Source of the DNA: Acidobacteriota bacterium
GTDB lineage: Bacteria; Acidobacteriota; Terriglobia; Terriglobales; Acidobacteriaceae
Direction: 5' to 3'
Assembly: GCA_013289875.1 (NCBI GenBank)
Contig: JABCZC010000028.1
Span: 1-60,174 of the forward strand
Length of the DNA stretch: 60,174 nt
In this document: piece by piece, positions 18,477 through 27,156 of the stretch
Layout: each line of letters begins with the position of its first letter
Position numbering within the stretch: the stretch's first letter is position 1
The notes under the pieces: generated by a model
What the model saw: only the letters and a program-made list of their open reading frames with translations
What the model was told of the DNA's origin: nothing
Database searches by the model: none
Program-made: the position numbers and the translations under genes

Positions 18477-19541
18477 CTAGCCTTTCTTTTGTCGCGACTT
18501 TTTCTGTACCGGCTTTTTCTGTGCGGGCTTTTCCTGCACAGGCTCTTCCTGCTTGCGCGCGAGCCGAGCCAACACCGCCAATTCCTTCAGATATTGCTTG
18601 AGTGGCCTGGCCGGCCTTCCCCAAAAGACCACGCCCGGACCCTTGACCTTCTTGTGCGTCAGAACCCCTGAGCCTGACCCGAGTATTACCTGCTCACCGA
18701 CGGTCGCGTGATCGCCGATGCCGACCTGGCCGCCGACAATCGCGTTATCACCAATCACACTCGATCCCGAGATGCCGGTCTGCGCGGCGATCACCACGTC
18801 TTTGCCCACTTCCACGTTGTGTCCGATGTGCACGAGGTTATCGATCTTCACGCCGCGCGCAATGCGTGTCTCATCGAGCGCGCCGCGATCCACGGTCGTA
18901 TTCGCGCCAATCTCAACGCCGTCTTCGATAACGAGACGCCCCTGCTGCGGAAATTGTGTGTACTCACCGGTACCTTCATCGCGCACATACCCGAAGCCGT
19001 CGGAGCCGAGTACAGCGCCGGCGTGAACGATGACGCGGTCGCCCAACTCGACGCAGGAATAGAGCACCACGCGAGGATAAATCCGGCATTCGCTGCCGAT
19101 GATCACACCTTGAGCGATAAACGCGCCGGCGCCGATCACCGAGCCGTCGCCGACTCTCGCGTCGGCCTCGATCACCGCATACGGTCCCACCGAGACGTGC
19201 CGCCCCATCAGGGCCGAGTCAGCAATTACCGCCGTGGGATGAATGCCTGTGTGCGCATCCGGTGGCCTGAGCAATTGCGCCGCGCGTGCAAAGGCCAGCT
19301 TCGGATGCTTCACCAGCAGCACCGGCTTGACGAAGTCCGCGTCTTTTCCCATCTGCTCGGCGACGATTACTGCCGCGGCGTCGGACTTCATCGCCTCGGT
19401 TAGCGCGGCTGCGTCTTCGGCAAACACCACTGTCTCCGCAGTTGCGCCCTTCGCGCTGCCCACGCTGGATACTTCCAGCTCGTGCGCTCCCCCGCGCAGC
19501 TCCGCGTGCAACAACTCCGCCAATTGAATCAGCCGCATCAT
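18477..19541 (-). CDS. lpxD: UDP-3-O-acylglucosamine N-acyltransferase LpxD
   Basis: A 354-residue acyltransferase of lipid A synthesis that adds the N-linked acyl chain to UDP-3-O-acyl-glucosamine. The N-terminal uridine-binding domain (about 1-100) is followed by a left-handed beta-helix of hexapeptide repeats (100-300), with the catalytic His in HIGHNVEVG and the GSDGFGYV loop. The C-terminus ends in a Lys/Gln/Pro-rich tail (about 330-354, with repeats like [12 protein letters not shown]) absent from E. coli LpxD. It sits 24 bases after the lpxL-like gene. Confidence 0.95.
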   Translation of the reverse strand: MMRLIQLAELLHAELRGGAHELEVSSVGSAKGATAETVVFAEDAAALTEAMKSDAAAVIVAEQMGKDADFVKPVLLVKHPKLAFARAAQLLRPPDAHTGIHPTAVIADSALMGRHVSVGPYAVIEADARVGDGSVIGAGAFIAQGVIIGSECRIYPRVVLYSCVELGDRVIVHAGAVLGSDGFGYVRDEGTGEYTQFPQQGRLVIEDGVEIGANTTVDRGALDETRIARGVKIDNLVHIGHNVEVGKDVVIAAQTGISGSSVIGDNAIVGGQVGIGDHATVGEQVILGSGSGVLTHKKVKGPGVVFWGRPARPLKQYLKELAVLARLARKQEEPVQEKPAQKKPVQKKSRQKKG

Positions 19542-19565
19542 GCTCCTCGAATATAGCTCTTCGCG

Positions 19566-20468
19566 TTAGCGATAGACCGGTGCTTCACCCTCCGGCCTGG
19601 TCTTCCATCGCCGGTGCACCCACAGCCACTGCTCCGGATACTTCCTCACCCAGTTCTCGATCACCGCCGTGAATCGCGCCGTGTTCTCGAGCACGTCCCG
19701 TTCGTCATCACCGGTCGCAATCACCTCAATCGCTTCTCCGAAACGCAGAACGTATTTCTGCTCGCTTTCTTCCCATACCATGAATCCCGGCAGCACCGTT
19801 GCGCCCGTCTTCAGGGCAACGCGCGCCATGCCCGACGCCGTGCAGGCCAGGTGCCCGAAGAACGGCACGAAGGCCCCTTGCGGCGGCGTCATATTTGTAT
19901 CCATTAGGATGCCGACCGTTTCGCCCTGGCGCATCGCGCCCAGCAACCCGCGCGCGAAGTCGTCCTTGTGCAGCACGCGATTGCCATACAGGCAGCGAAT
20001 CCCGTTGACCAGCCGGTCGACCCGCGCATTGTCGAGCCGGCGAATCACCATGCTCATGGGATGCCCCATCAGCGAGTGGAAGTAGCTCGAAAGCTCCCAC
20101 GCGCCCAGGTGGCCGGTTACGATCAGCACGCCCTTGCCCCGATCGCGCGCGGCAAGATAATGCTCCAGCCCCTCGTAGCGCAGAAACCCTTGCGTCTTTT
20201 CCGGCTTGTAGCGCTGCATCTGGCAGAATTCCGCCAGCAGCCAGCCCAGGTTGCGATAGAGAGAGCGCAAAATCCGCTCACGCTCGGCATCCGTCTTCTC
20301 AGGAAATGCGAGTTCGAGATTGGTGAGCCCGACCTTGCGCAGCCGGCCCAGCAGCCTGTAGGCTGCCGCGCCTACACTCGCGCCCAGCGCGCGCGCCCAG
20401 CGACGCGGCAAAACGCCCAGCAGCTTTACCAGCGTCCATACAACTGCAAATTCCAGATTTTCTCGCAT
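19566..20468 (-). CDS. Lysophospholipid acyltransferase of the LpxL/HtrB family
   Basis: About 300 residues from ATG 20468 (a TTG at 20480 would add four). The catalytic HxxxxE motif is HLGAWE near residue 125, followed by the basic patch MVIRRLDN and the conserved DTNMTPPQGAFVPFFG block. This membrane enzyme adds secondary acyl chains to lipid A. It lies in a minus-strand run with lpxD, so a lipid A role is well supported; which acyl chain it transfers cannot be read. Confidence 0.9.
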   Translation of the reverse strand: MRENLEFAVVWTLVKLLGVLPRRWARALGASVGAAAYRLLGRLRKVGLTNLELAFPEKTDAERERILRSLYRNLGWLLAEFCQMQRYKPEKTQGFLRYEGLEHYLAARDRGKGVLIVTGHLGAWELSSYFHSLMGHPMSMVIRRLDNARVDRLVNGIRCLYGNRVLHKDDFARGLLGAMRQGETVGILMDTNMTPPQGAFVPFFGHLACTASGMARVALKTGATVLPGFMVWEESEQKYVLRFGEAIEVIATGDDERDVLENTARFTAVIENWVRKYPEQWLWVHRRWKTRPEGEAPVYR

Positions 20469-20507
20469 CGCAGAGGGCAACGATTAGTGTAAATGGCGGC
20501 CGCGCCC

Positions 20508-21932
20508 TCAGGGCACGACGCGATAGCCACCCACCTTGCCGTCCGCCGTTATGAAGATCACGATCTGATGCGTGCCATTCGCGAACTTCCCCGTGTACTC
20601 ATACTGCGTGCCGATGCCCACCGGCTCCGCATGCAGTAGAGTCAAATCCTCCAGCGCGCCCATCTCCTTCCACTGCGCGCTCACTTGCGCGATCAACTCG
20701 GGAGTCAGTGCCGCCGCCATCTGCGTGGTCATCACCGACGGGTCGAGCTTGCCGGCCATAATCTGCTCGAACATCTTCCGCGCCAGTGCATGGACCGCCG
20801 GATCGTCTTTCACCGCCGCGGTCGCAGCCGGTTCGGGAATCTTCGCATCGTACAGCGCCAGCACCTGCTGGACGATCTTCTCTGGCTGGCCGCGGAACGA
20901 CCCCTGAGGAGCGTTCGACAGCACAACAACAGCCAGCTTGTCATCCGGAAAGATCGCGTTGTAGCAGTAGCCGCCGGCCTTGGGCGACAAACCGTTGTGC
21001 CACACCTCGCGATGACCGCCGACCTCCGCCGGCACAAAGCCCATCGCGTAGGGAACCTTCGTGCCGTTCGTCAACGTTCCCGCGGTCCACATCGCGTGCA
21101 TCGAATATGCGTTGAGCAGCTTGCCGTTCATCAGGGCAGCGTCCCAGCGCGCCATATCCTGCGCAGTCGACACTGCGCTGCCCGCTCCGTAGAAAAGATC
21201 CAGGCTGATCTGCGGCTCCGCGACACGGAAGTTTTCCGCACCTCCCTCGTACGGAGTTGCCGCTCCCGCCTGCGCCGTAAATCCGCTTCCCGACGACGCC
21301 ATCGCCAACGGAGCAAAAATATTCTTCTTGAGAAAATCCGCGTACGTCATCCCCGAGACCCGCGCGACGATATACGCGAGTACGGCATAGTTCGAATTGC
21401 TGTATGCCCACTTCTCGCCGGGGGCAAAATCAGGCTTGTCCGTTTTCAGGATGGCGATGATCTTCTCCGGAGGAATCGCGCCCTTCGTCGGCCAATCATG
21501 CTCGGTCGTATTCGGATAGTTGTGCAGGCCCGAATCCTGATTCAGCAGCATGCGCAGGGTGATTCGCTCCGCATTCGGCATCTGAGGAAGATATTTGGCC
21601 AGCTTGTCATCGAGCGAAAGCTTGCCCTGCTCGGCAAGCAGCAGCACTGCGGCAGCCATGAGCTGCTTGGTGATCGAGCCGATAGCGAAGCGCGTGTCAG
21701 CAGTAACGGGCGTCTTCGACGCCAGATCTGCGTAGCCGTACCCCTTCGCGAAAACAACGCTCCCGTGCGACCACACCAGAAACGCAAAGCCGGGAGCCTG
21801 TTGCTCCTTGTAGACCTGTCCGCCGATTTGCTCGAATGCTTTCTGATCCGGTTGCGTCATCTGCGCCATCGCGCCTCCACAAAGAAAACCGAGCGCCGCC
21901 GCGCATAACACTTTTCGCCCCGTCGAAATCAT
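20508..21932 (-). CDS. Secreted serine hydrolase, class C beta-lactamase fold
   Basis: 474 residues with a signal peptide (cleavage after GGAMA). The SxxK motif SITK is in FAIGSITKQLMAAAV and the YxN motif in WAYSNSNYAVLAYIV. A third motif of the H/KxG type lies in REVWHNGLSPKAGGY. Such enzymes include D,D-peptidases, esterases and beta-lactamases; the sequence does not decide between them. The last 100 residues form a separate beta-rich domain. It lies 39 bases upstream of the lpxL-like gene and may head that transcription unit. Confidence 0.9.
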   Translation of the reverse strand: MISTGRKVLCAAALGFLCGGAMAQMTQPDQKAFEQIGGQVYKEQQAPGFAFLVWSHGSVVFAKGYGYADLASKTPVTADTRFAIGSITKQLMAAAVLLLAEQGKLSLDDKLAKYLPQMPNAERITLRMLLNQDSGLHNYPNTTEHDWPTKGAIPPEKIIAILKTDKPDFAPGEKWAYSNSNYAVLAYIVARVSGMTYADFLKKNIFAPLAMASSGSGFTAQAGAATPYEGGAENFRVAEPQISLDLFYGAGSAVSTAQDMARWDAALMNGKLLNAYSMHAMWTAGTLTNGTKVPYAMGFVPAEVGGHREVWHNGLSPKAGGYCYNAIFPDDKLAVVVLSNAPQGSFRGQPEKIVQQVLALYDAKIPEPAATAAVKDDPAVHALARKMFEQIMAGKLDPSVMTTQMAAALTPELIAQVSAQWKEMGALEDLTLLHAEPVGIGTQYEYTGKFANGTHQIVIFITADGKVGGYRVVP

Positions 21933-22064
21933 GGGCGCATTTTACTTCCTGCCCAACAATCCCTGTTAACATTGCCGGTCGTGCCAGGCTGAAAAAATGC
22001 CGTCACCCGCAGCCCTCGTCCGTCATCGAATGAGCGGATACAATCCGCACAGAAAGGTTGTTAA

Positions 22065-23432
22065 ATGGATCAGCCGAAATCAGACGCCCTGGTATTCTTC
22101 GGAGCCACGGGAGACCTGGCTTACAAACAGATCTTTCCCTCCCTGCAGCGGCTGGCTAAGCGCGGCAAACTGACCGGCCCAGTCATCGGAGTCGCCAAGG
22201 CCGGCTGGAATCTCGATCAGCTCAAGGCGCGTGCCAAAGACAGCGTCGAAAAGCACGGTGGCATCGACCCGGAAGGTCTGGCCGACCTGCTCGGCCGTCT
22301 CCGCTACGTCGATGGCGATTACGCCGACGCATCGACCTTCGCCCAGGTCCGCAAGGAGCTGGGCGGCGCGAAAAATCCGCTGCATTACCTTGCCATCCCA
22401 CCATTTCTTTTTGGTGCAGTGTGCGAAAAGCTTAAGAGCTCCGGGTCCGCCCAGGGAGCGCGCGTGGTCGTCGAGAAGCCCTTCGGTCACAATGTCGAAT
22501 CCGCGCGGGCGCTCAACGTTGAAATTCACAGCGTCTTCGATGAAGACGACATCTTCCGCATCGACCACTATCTCGGCAAGAACACCGTCCAGAACATGAT
22601 CTTTTTCCGCTTCGCCAATTTCTTCCTGGAGCCGGTCTGGAATCGCCAGTACATCGAATGCGTGCAGATCACCATGGCGGAGAAATTCGGCATTCAGGGC
22701 CGTGGAGCCTTTTACGACGGCGTCGGCGCGATGCGTGATGTGGTTCAGAACCACCTCATGCAGATCCTGAGCAACATCGCAATGGAGCCGCCGCCGTCTC
22801 CGACCGTCGAGTCGCTGCGGGACGAACGCGTCAAGGTGCTCAAGAGCACGCAGACTCTCGACCCCAAAGACGTCGTGCTCGGCCAGTTCAAGGGATATCA
22901 CGACGAGCCCGGCGTGAAACCAGGGTCGAAGGTTGAAACCTTCGCCGCCCTGCGTCTCCACATTAATTCGTGGCGCTGGCGCGATATTCCTTTCTATATC
23001 CGCACTGGCAAGCTGCTGCCGCTGAGCACGACCGAGGTGGTCGCAAAATTCCGTCAGACGCCGCCCGTCTTCTCCGAAGATGTACCACCGCAGAACTACG
23101 TGCGCTTCCGCCTTAGCCCCGACTCGCAGACCGCCATCGGAGTGTCCATCAAGGACACCGGCGAGCGTCTGCGCGGAGTCGAGACGGAGCTCATCGCCAA
23201 GCAAGATGGCAGCGCAGCGACTCTGCTGCCTTACGAAGAGCTGCTCGGGGACGCGATGGAAGGCAACCAGACCTGGTTTGCACGCGAGGACTACGTCGAG
23301 GAATCGTGGCGCATTCTTGACCCAGCGCTCGCGAACCTCCCCGCGCCGTACGCCTACGATCCTGGAACCTGGGGTCCTGACGAAGCTTCGAAACTCATCC
23401 AAGGGGCCGGCGGCTGGTCGAACCCGAAATAG
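22065..23432 (+). CDS. zwf: Glucose-6-phosphate 1-dehydrogenase
   Basis: A 455-residue enzyme of the oxidative pentose phosphate pathway. The NADP-binding N-terminus [17 protein letters not shown] and the active-site signature [15 protein letters not shown] (catalytic His and Lys) are present, as are VVVEKPFG and PFYIRTGK in the C-terminal domain. The usual GDLAKRK after the dinucleotide loop is GDLAYKQ. AAAGG precedes the ATG. No gnd or pgl gene is adjacent. It is divergent from the serine hydrolase gene. Confidence 0.96.
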   Translation: MDQPKSDALVFFGATGDLAYKQIFPSLQRLAKRGKLTGPVIGVAKAGWNLDQLKARAKDSVEKHGGIDPEGLADLLGRLRYVDGDYADASTFAQVRKELGGAKNPLHYLAIPPFLFGAVCEKLKSSGSAQGARVVVEKPFGHNVESARALNVEIHSVFDEDDIFRIDHYLGKNTVQNMIFFRFANFFLEPVWNRQYIECVQITMAEKFGIQGRGAFYDGVGAMRDVVQNHLMQILSNIAMEPPPSPTVESLRDERVKVLKSTQTLDPKDVVLGQFKGYHDEPGVKPGSKVETFAALRLHINSWRWRDIPFYIRTGKLLPLSTTEVVAKFRQTPPVFSEDVPPQNYVRFRLSPDSQTAIGVSIKDTGERLRGVETELIAKQDGSAATLLPYEELLGDAMEGNQTWFAREDYVEESWRILDPALANLPAPYAYDPGTWGPDEASKLIQGAGGWSNPK

Positions 23433-23446
23433 CCGCGGCGAGAAAA

Positions 23447-23470
23447 CGGCCCAGCTATCAGGCTGGGCCG
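23447..23470. terminator. Hairpin terminator between zwf and the SYLF gene
   Basis: CGGCCCAGC and GCTGGGCCG form a 9-bp stem with a 6-base loop. On the minus strand it runs straight into TTTTC, a good intrinsic terminator for the SYLF gene whose stop is 20 bases away. On the plus strand it is followed by CTTGTGTCTT, a weaker tract that may also serve zwf. Confidence 0.75.
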
Positions 23471-23489
23471 CTTGTGTCTTAAGAGCCAA

Positions 23490-24173
23490 CTACTGCTGCG
23501 ATTCGCGAAAATACTTCGCAACCGTGCGCAGAAACGGCTTCGATGAATCGGGCGGAAGAACATTCCCCTGCAGAATGTCCTCAAAGGAATGAGGCGCGCT
23601 GAAGTATTCGTTGGTGTCGTCGGCGTTCTGGCTCACCACCGTGCCGTCGAGATCAATGCCCGCAAACAAGCCTCGGGCGCGCGAATAAGTCAGCAGTTCG
23701 GACTTCAGCGTCAGGTTGGTGGATGCCTGCGTATTGCGCCCGACTGGTCCCGCCGCGGCCGAGGCATCGGCTCCAATCTTGAACTGGCTCTTGAGCAGAT
23801 CCTGCATGCCACGCTCGTTGACTGCCACAAGCACCAGGTCCGTCTCCTGCCCGCCGATCTGCAGTCCGAATGAGCCACCTGCCATGCGAATGAAAGCCGG
23901 AGCGCTCCAGCCGTGGCCAGTGCGGCAGGTGACCACTCCCTGGCCGTATTGACCACCGAAGATGAAAGCACCCTTTTTCAAGCCCGGCACAACCGCGACG
24001 CAGGTCGCCTGCTTCATGATGCCGTTGGGAATTCCCTGGTCGGGCGTCGCCATAATCTCATTGATGATGAGCCTGGAGGCCTCCAGCCGATGATCGAGAG
24101 TCGCCTTGTCCGATGCTGCAAACGCCGATGCCGCCATTCCCGCAACGCAAAGAAGGGTGAAAAGTTTCTTCAT
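23490..24173 (-). CDS. YSC84/SYLF-domain lipid-binding protein, secreted
   Basis: 227 residues from ATG 24173; the frame stays open further upstream but without a signal. The N-terminal signal peptide (ending SAFAA) is followed by a SYLF domain: CVAVVPGLKKGAFIFGGQYG, MAGGSFGLQIGGQETDLVL and LTYSRARGLFAGIDLDG. The domain binds phosphoinositides in yeast Ysc84; the bacterial secreted members have no settled role. The gene ends at a strong hairpin and has a long upstream region of 455 bases. Confidence 0.85.
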   Translation of the reverse strand: MKKLFTLLCVAGMAASAFAASDKATLDHRLEASRLIINEIMATPDQGIPNGIMKQATCVAVVPGLKKGAFIFGGQYGQGVVTCRTGHGWSAPAFIRMAGGSFGLQIGGQETDLVLVAVNERGMQDLLKSQFKIGADASAAAGPVGRNTQASTNLTLKSELLTYSRARGLFAGIDLDGTVVSQNADDTNEYFSAPHSFEDILQGNVLPPDSSKPFLRTVAKYFRESQQ

Positions 24174-24410
24174 AGTCTTTCGTTTTCTCCTGTGAACACT
24201 TGCTTCTATTATGACGATCCATTTGCGCCGGCCGATCGTGCGCCCCGTAAAAAAGCGGCACATGCGCATATCGTCGTGCACTGTCGCCGAACGGCGGCAG
24301 CACTTCTTCTCTTCTGAGGGGCCGGAATACTTGCAAGATAGATGCAGGGTCAGCCGCGAAGGTTGAGACCGGATGGATTACACTGCGAGGAATAGAGAAT
24401 TACACAAGGC

Positions 24411-24453
24411 AAAAAATGGGGGCTGCGGCTCAGTTTCCTGTCCCGACAGCCCC
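24411..24453 (-). terminator. Terminator-like hairpin after the NarL-type regulator
   Basis: On the minus strand GGGGCTG and CAGCCCC form a 7-bp stem with a 21-base loop, followed by CATTTTTT. A competing small palindrome (CTGTC-CC-GACAG) overlaps the first arm. It is 176 bases past the regulator stop and probably ends that transcript. Confidence 0.5.
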
Positions 24454-24565
24454 GTTCCCCAGATCTGCGTTGTTGCTAGTAACGTTGTAGACTCTTCCAA
24501 AGTAACCTGCAAGGTAACCGAGGTGCAGTGACCTAAAGTAAGCATATGGCAACCAAAGCGGCCTG

Positions 24566-24610
24566 CTAAGGGCCGGACCGAACCGGATTTTAGCCGCCCG
24601 GACTTTAGCC
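24566..24610 (-). repeat. 15-bp stop-proximal repeat array (copy after the NarL-type regulator)
   Basis: On the minus strand three 15-base units follow one another: GGCTAAAGTCCGGGC, GGCTAAAATCCGGTT and the degenerate CGGTCCGGCCCTTAG. The array starts 18 bases after the stop codon of the regulator gene. The same unit occurs after other stop codons in this window. Confidence 0.75.
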
Positions 24611-24628
24611 GCCCACTGCAGAGCTGCT

Positions 24629-25291
24629 CTATTCCTTCTCTTCCGGGACCAGGACACGGCTGGCCGCATGAATGGACAGCGCAATGCGGTTTTCAACGCC
24701 GACCTTCCGCATGAGGCGTGCGACATAGGACTTCACGGTCCTTTCTTCGATGCCAAGCTCTACGGCGATCTCCCGGTTTGACCGGGCCTCCACCAGAAGC
24801 TTCAGCACAGCCCGTTCGCGTTCGGTGAAGTTAAAGTGGTGCCGAAGCACCGGTTTCTCCGAGGCGTGCAGCATGCGATCGACAAAGGCCGACAAGACTC
24901 GCCGGGGAGCCCAGATGGAACCGCTCTGGACCACTTCGATGCACTGCATCACCTGTTCCGGCGTGGCCGTTTCCTCCAGATAGCCTTTGGCGCCGGCGCC
25001 GATGGCGCTGATAATCGTTTCGTCATCGCTCTCGGAACCCATCACAACGAGCTTCAATTTCGGACGAGAGGCCTTCAACCGTGCCAGAAGCTCGAACGAT
25101 TCGATGGGGTTGTGCAGGCCAAGCATCACCATTTCGAATTCGTGATTGGCCAGCGCGCCGGCAAGGTTCGTCGGGACGACTTCGATGTTCGGCACACCAT
25201 CGAACACACTTTCGAATCCGGCCACGCGGAGCGGCTCGAAGTCCATCAGTCCGATGCGCAGCCGCCGCTGGCCAGTGCTTGGAGTAGGCAT
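24629..25291 (-). CDS. NarL/LuxR-type regulator with a degenerate receiver domain
   Basis: About 220 residues from ATG 25291. The C-terminal LuxR-type helix-turn-helix is intact (FTERERAVLKLLVEARSNRE, then IAVELGIEERTVKSYVARL). The N-terminal domain has the receiver fold, but the phosphorylation residues are gone: the acidic pair is MDFEP, the acceptor Asp position reads MVMLGLHNP (Gly), and the conserved Lys is replaced in KGYLEETATPE. It is therefore probably not controlled by phosphorylation. No kinase gene is adjacent; dcd lies upstream on the same strand. Confidence 0.88.
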   Translation of the reverse strand: MPTPSTGQRRLRIGLMDFEPLRVAGFESVFDGVPNIEVVPTNLAGALANHEFEMVMLGLHNPIESFELLARLKASRPKLKLVVMGSESDDETIISAIGAGAKGYLEETATPEQVMQCIEVVQSGSIWAPRRVLSAFVDRMLHASEKPVLRHHFNFTERERAVLKLLVEARSNREIAVELGIEERTVKSYVARLMRKVGVENRIALSIHAASRVLVPEEKE

Positions 25292-25353
25292 GAGAGCTCT
25301 CAAGTCAAGCTTACAGCTTTGCAGACGGACCTGGAGCCTGTTTCCAACAGGCT

Positions 25354-25908
25354 CTAAAGCTTCGGTAATACGATTCCCTGCTGCTTCTGATACTTTCCGC
25401 GACGGTCCGCGTAGCTGATTTCGCAGGGCTCGTCGGACTGGAAGAAGAGAATCTGGCAGAGCCCTTCATTCGCATAGATGCGCGCCGGCAGGGGAGTGGT
25501 ATTCGAGATCTCAAGGGTCACGAAGCCCTCCCATTCCGGTTCGAAGGGGGTCACGTTCACGATAATGCCGCAGCGTGCGTAAGTGGATTTGCCGACGCAG
25601 ATGGTCAGTACATCGCGGGGAATCTTGAAGTATTCGATTGACCGCGCCAGCGCAAAGGAGTTGGGCGGCACGATCACCGAGTCTGCTTCGACCGACACAA
25701 ACGACCGTTCATCGAACTTCTTGGGATCGATAATCGCGCTGTTCACATTGGTGAAAATCTTGAATTCGTTCGATACGCGCAGGTCGTATCCATACGACGA
25801 CAAACCGTAGGAAATTACGCCTTCGCGCACCTGTTTTTCACTGAAAGGTTGGATCATTCCGTGGTTCACGGCCTGTTCGCGAATCCACCGGTCACTCTTA
25901 ATCGACAA
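25354..25908 (-). CDS. dcd: dCTP deaminase
   Basis: 184 residues, the usual Dcd length. It converts dCTP to dUTP for thymidylate synthesis. Family signatures are present: [31 protein letters not shown] and [16 protein letters not shown]. The sequence before and after the GKSTYAR block ([25 protein letters not shown]) is typical of the trimeric enzyme. Whether it is monofunctional or also a dUTPase is not decided here. It is transcribed toward the NarL-type regulator. Confidence 0.95.
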   Translation of the reverse strand: MSIKSDRWIREQAVNHGMIQPFSEKQVREGVISYGLSSYGYDLRVSNEFKIFTNVNSAIIDPKKFDERSFVSVEADSVIVPPNSFALARSIEYFKIPRDVLTICVGKSTYARCGIIVNVTPFEPEWEGFVTLEISNTTPLPARIYANEGLCQILFFQSDEPCEISYADRRGKYQKQQGIVLPKL

Positions 25909-25991
25909 GAAAACTCCCCGCCGCAGCCCTCAGGCCGCCCAGCATTGTTTAAGTTGGTTCAAAACTTGCATCTTACGAGACGCCTGCCGCG

Positions 25992-26020
25992 TTGACAATG
26001 CTCCAAAACCTTTCTAGCAT
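25992..26020 (+). promoter_or_regulatory. Sigma-70 promoter of the HU/IHF gene
   Basis: A perfect -35 TTGACA (25992-25997), a 17-base spacer, and TAGCAT (26015-26020, 4 of 6 matches) as -10. It points at the HU/IHF gene, leaving a 5' untranslated leader of roughly 40-50 bases. This is the best-matching promoter I found in the window. Confidence 0.65.
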
Positions 26021-26064
26021 CACACCAGAACCGGAAGTAACCAGAACATCACAAATGTTTCGGA

Positions 26065-26382
26065 GTGAAGGCATTGATTAAACAAGACATCATCCATCAC
26101 GTAATCGAACGAACCGGTTTACCGCGCGTGAAGGCCGAGGCTGCGGTCGACACAGTTTTTGAGAGCCTGAAGAAGGCCCTGGCCAACGGTGACCGCATCG
26201 AGCTGCGTGGCTTCGGCGTCTTTAATGTGCGGCCCCGCAAGACCGGCATCGGCCGCAACCCGCGCACCGGAGCCGAGGTGACGATTGCACCCGGCAAAGC
26301 TGTCCGCTTCAAGCCGGGCAAGGAACTGCATATCCTCGACGGCGACAAACCGGGCGGCGAAAAACCGGCTGAGCCAGCGTAG
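26065..26382 (+). CDS. HU/IHF family DNA-binding protein
   Basis: A 105-residue nucleoid protein that bends DNA as a dimer. The family core is clear: KQDIIHHVIERTGLPRVKAE, then RIELRGFGVFNVRPRKTGIG and RNPRTGAEVTIAPGKAVRF, with the DNA-wrapping arm and the Pro at its tip (RNPRTG). The C-terminal ILDGDKPGGEKPAEPA tail extends past the usual end. Start GTG 26065 has no clear ribosome site; TTG 26074, with GGAG 8 bases upstream, gives the more usual N-terminus MIKQDIIHHV and is a strong alternative. Confidence 0.93.
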   Translation: MKALIKQDIIHHVIERTGLPRVKAEAAVDTVFESLKKALANGDRIELRGFGVFNVRPRKTGIGRNPRTGAEVTIAPGKAVRFKPGKELHILDGDKPGGEKPAEPA

Positions 26383-26462
26383 AACTCACTCCAACAAATC
26401 CAACACGAGTCGCCGCGCCTGCAACAGGGCGGCGAATCTTCCTGACTGCCAACACGTCTTCC

Positions 26463-26930
26463 TTAGTCTGCAATCCCGGGATTCGGCGGGTCGATTCCAA
26501 GCGCAGTGGCGAGCGCAATGAGATGGTCCTGTTCCTGCATGATGATGTTGCGCAGGCTTTCCGTGATGGCAAACTCATTGAGTTCGTCGGACTGCTTTAT
26601 GCGTCGACGGTACTGCCGGATAGTTTCTTTCTCGTTCTCGAGATCGAATCGAAGCATGTCTTCAGCCTTCTCTGAGGTCTTGACCGGCTTTGGAGTAACT
26701 GAAGGCATGCCACCGAGATAGTCGATGTGATTGGCGACCTGCAACGCATGAGAGAGCTCTTCGGTGGCGTGAACAGCGAGCTCATCGGCGATATTCATGT
26801 AAGCGGCGCCTTTTAGCACCTGGGAATAATTCACATAGGAAATGATTGCCTGATACTCGCGCGAAAGATCTTCGTTCAATGCGTTAATGAGCTTTTCGCG
26901 GTTCATTTTGTCATTCTTGCTGGTTGCCAT
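26463..26930 (-). CDS. Ferritin-like di-iron protein (bacterioferritin/Dps-like)
   Basis: A 155-residue four-helix bundle. Di-iron ligands appear at the expected helix positions: Glu25 (DLSREYQAI), Glu57/58 with His61 (HATEELSHA), Glu100-102 (DLENEKETI) and Glu133 with His136 (IIMQEQDH). Such proteins store iron or remove peroxide. The heme-binding Met of bacterioferritin cannot be assigned with confidence. AGGAGAG precedes the ATG. Confidence 0.88.
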   Translation of the reverse strand: MATSKNDKMNREKLINALNEDLSREYQAIISYVNYSQVLKGAAYMNIADELAVHATEELSHALQVANHIDYLGGMPSVTPKPVKTSEKAEDMLRFDLENEKETIRQYRRRIKQSDELNEFAITESLRNIIMQEQDHLIALATALGIDPPNPGIAD

Positions 26931-27156
26931 CGTCTCTCCTGGGCGCCTTCCCCAACCGGAAAGTCGCCACTATTTTCTGAATTTCACATGATCATAGTTG
27001 AGCGTCCGGTACTTCGACTGCGACCCGCGGTCCGAATTGGCCCATTCCTTTAGATTGAGGACCAGTCTGCGCTTGGAGCACGACAGATGTGAATCGCTTC
27101 TTCGGCGGCAGGTTGTATCCGGATGCTGAACTCAACTGGCGCAGTGCCTGTCGGCG

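Larger units (their letters stand above)
24174..24628. other. Long intergenic region with terminator and repeats, no gene
   Basis: 455 bases between the NarL-type regulator and the SYLF gene, both on the minus strand. It holds 15-bp repeats right after the regulator stop (24566-24610), a terminator-like hairpin (24411-24453), and a near-duplicate AAGTAACC / AGGTAACC at 24500-24507 and 24512-24519 that could bind a dimeric regulator. No open frame with coding character was found. Confidence 0.6.

Noticed and set aside
22080..23489. 469-codon minus-strand frame over zwf
   Set aside because: It is antisense to zwf, which has clear family signatures. High GC keeps the opposite frame free of stops.
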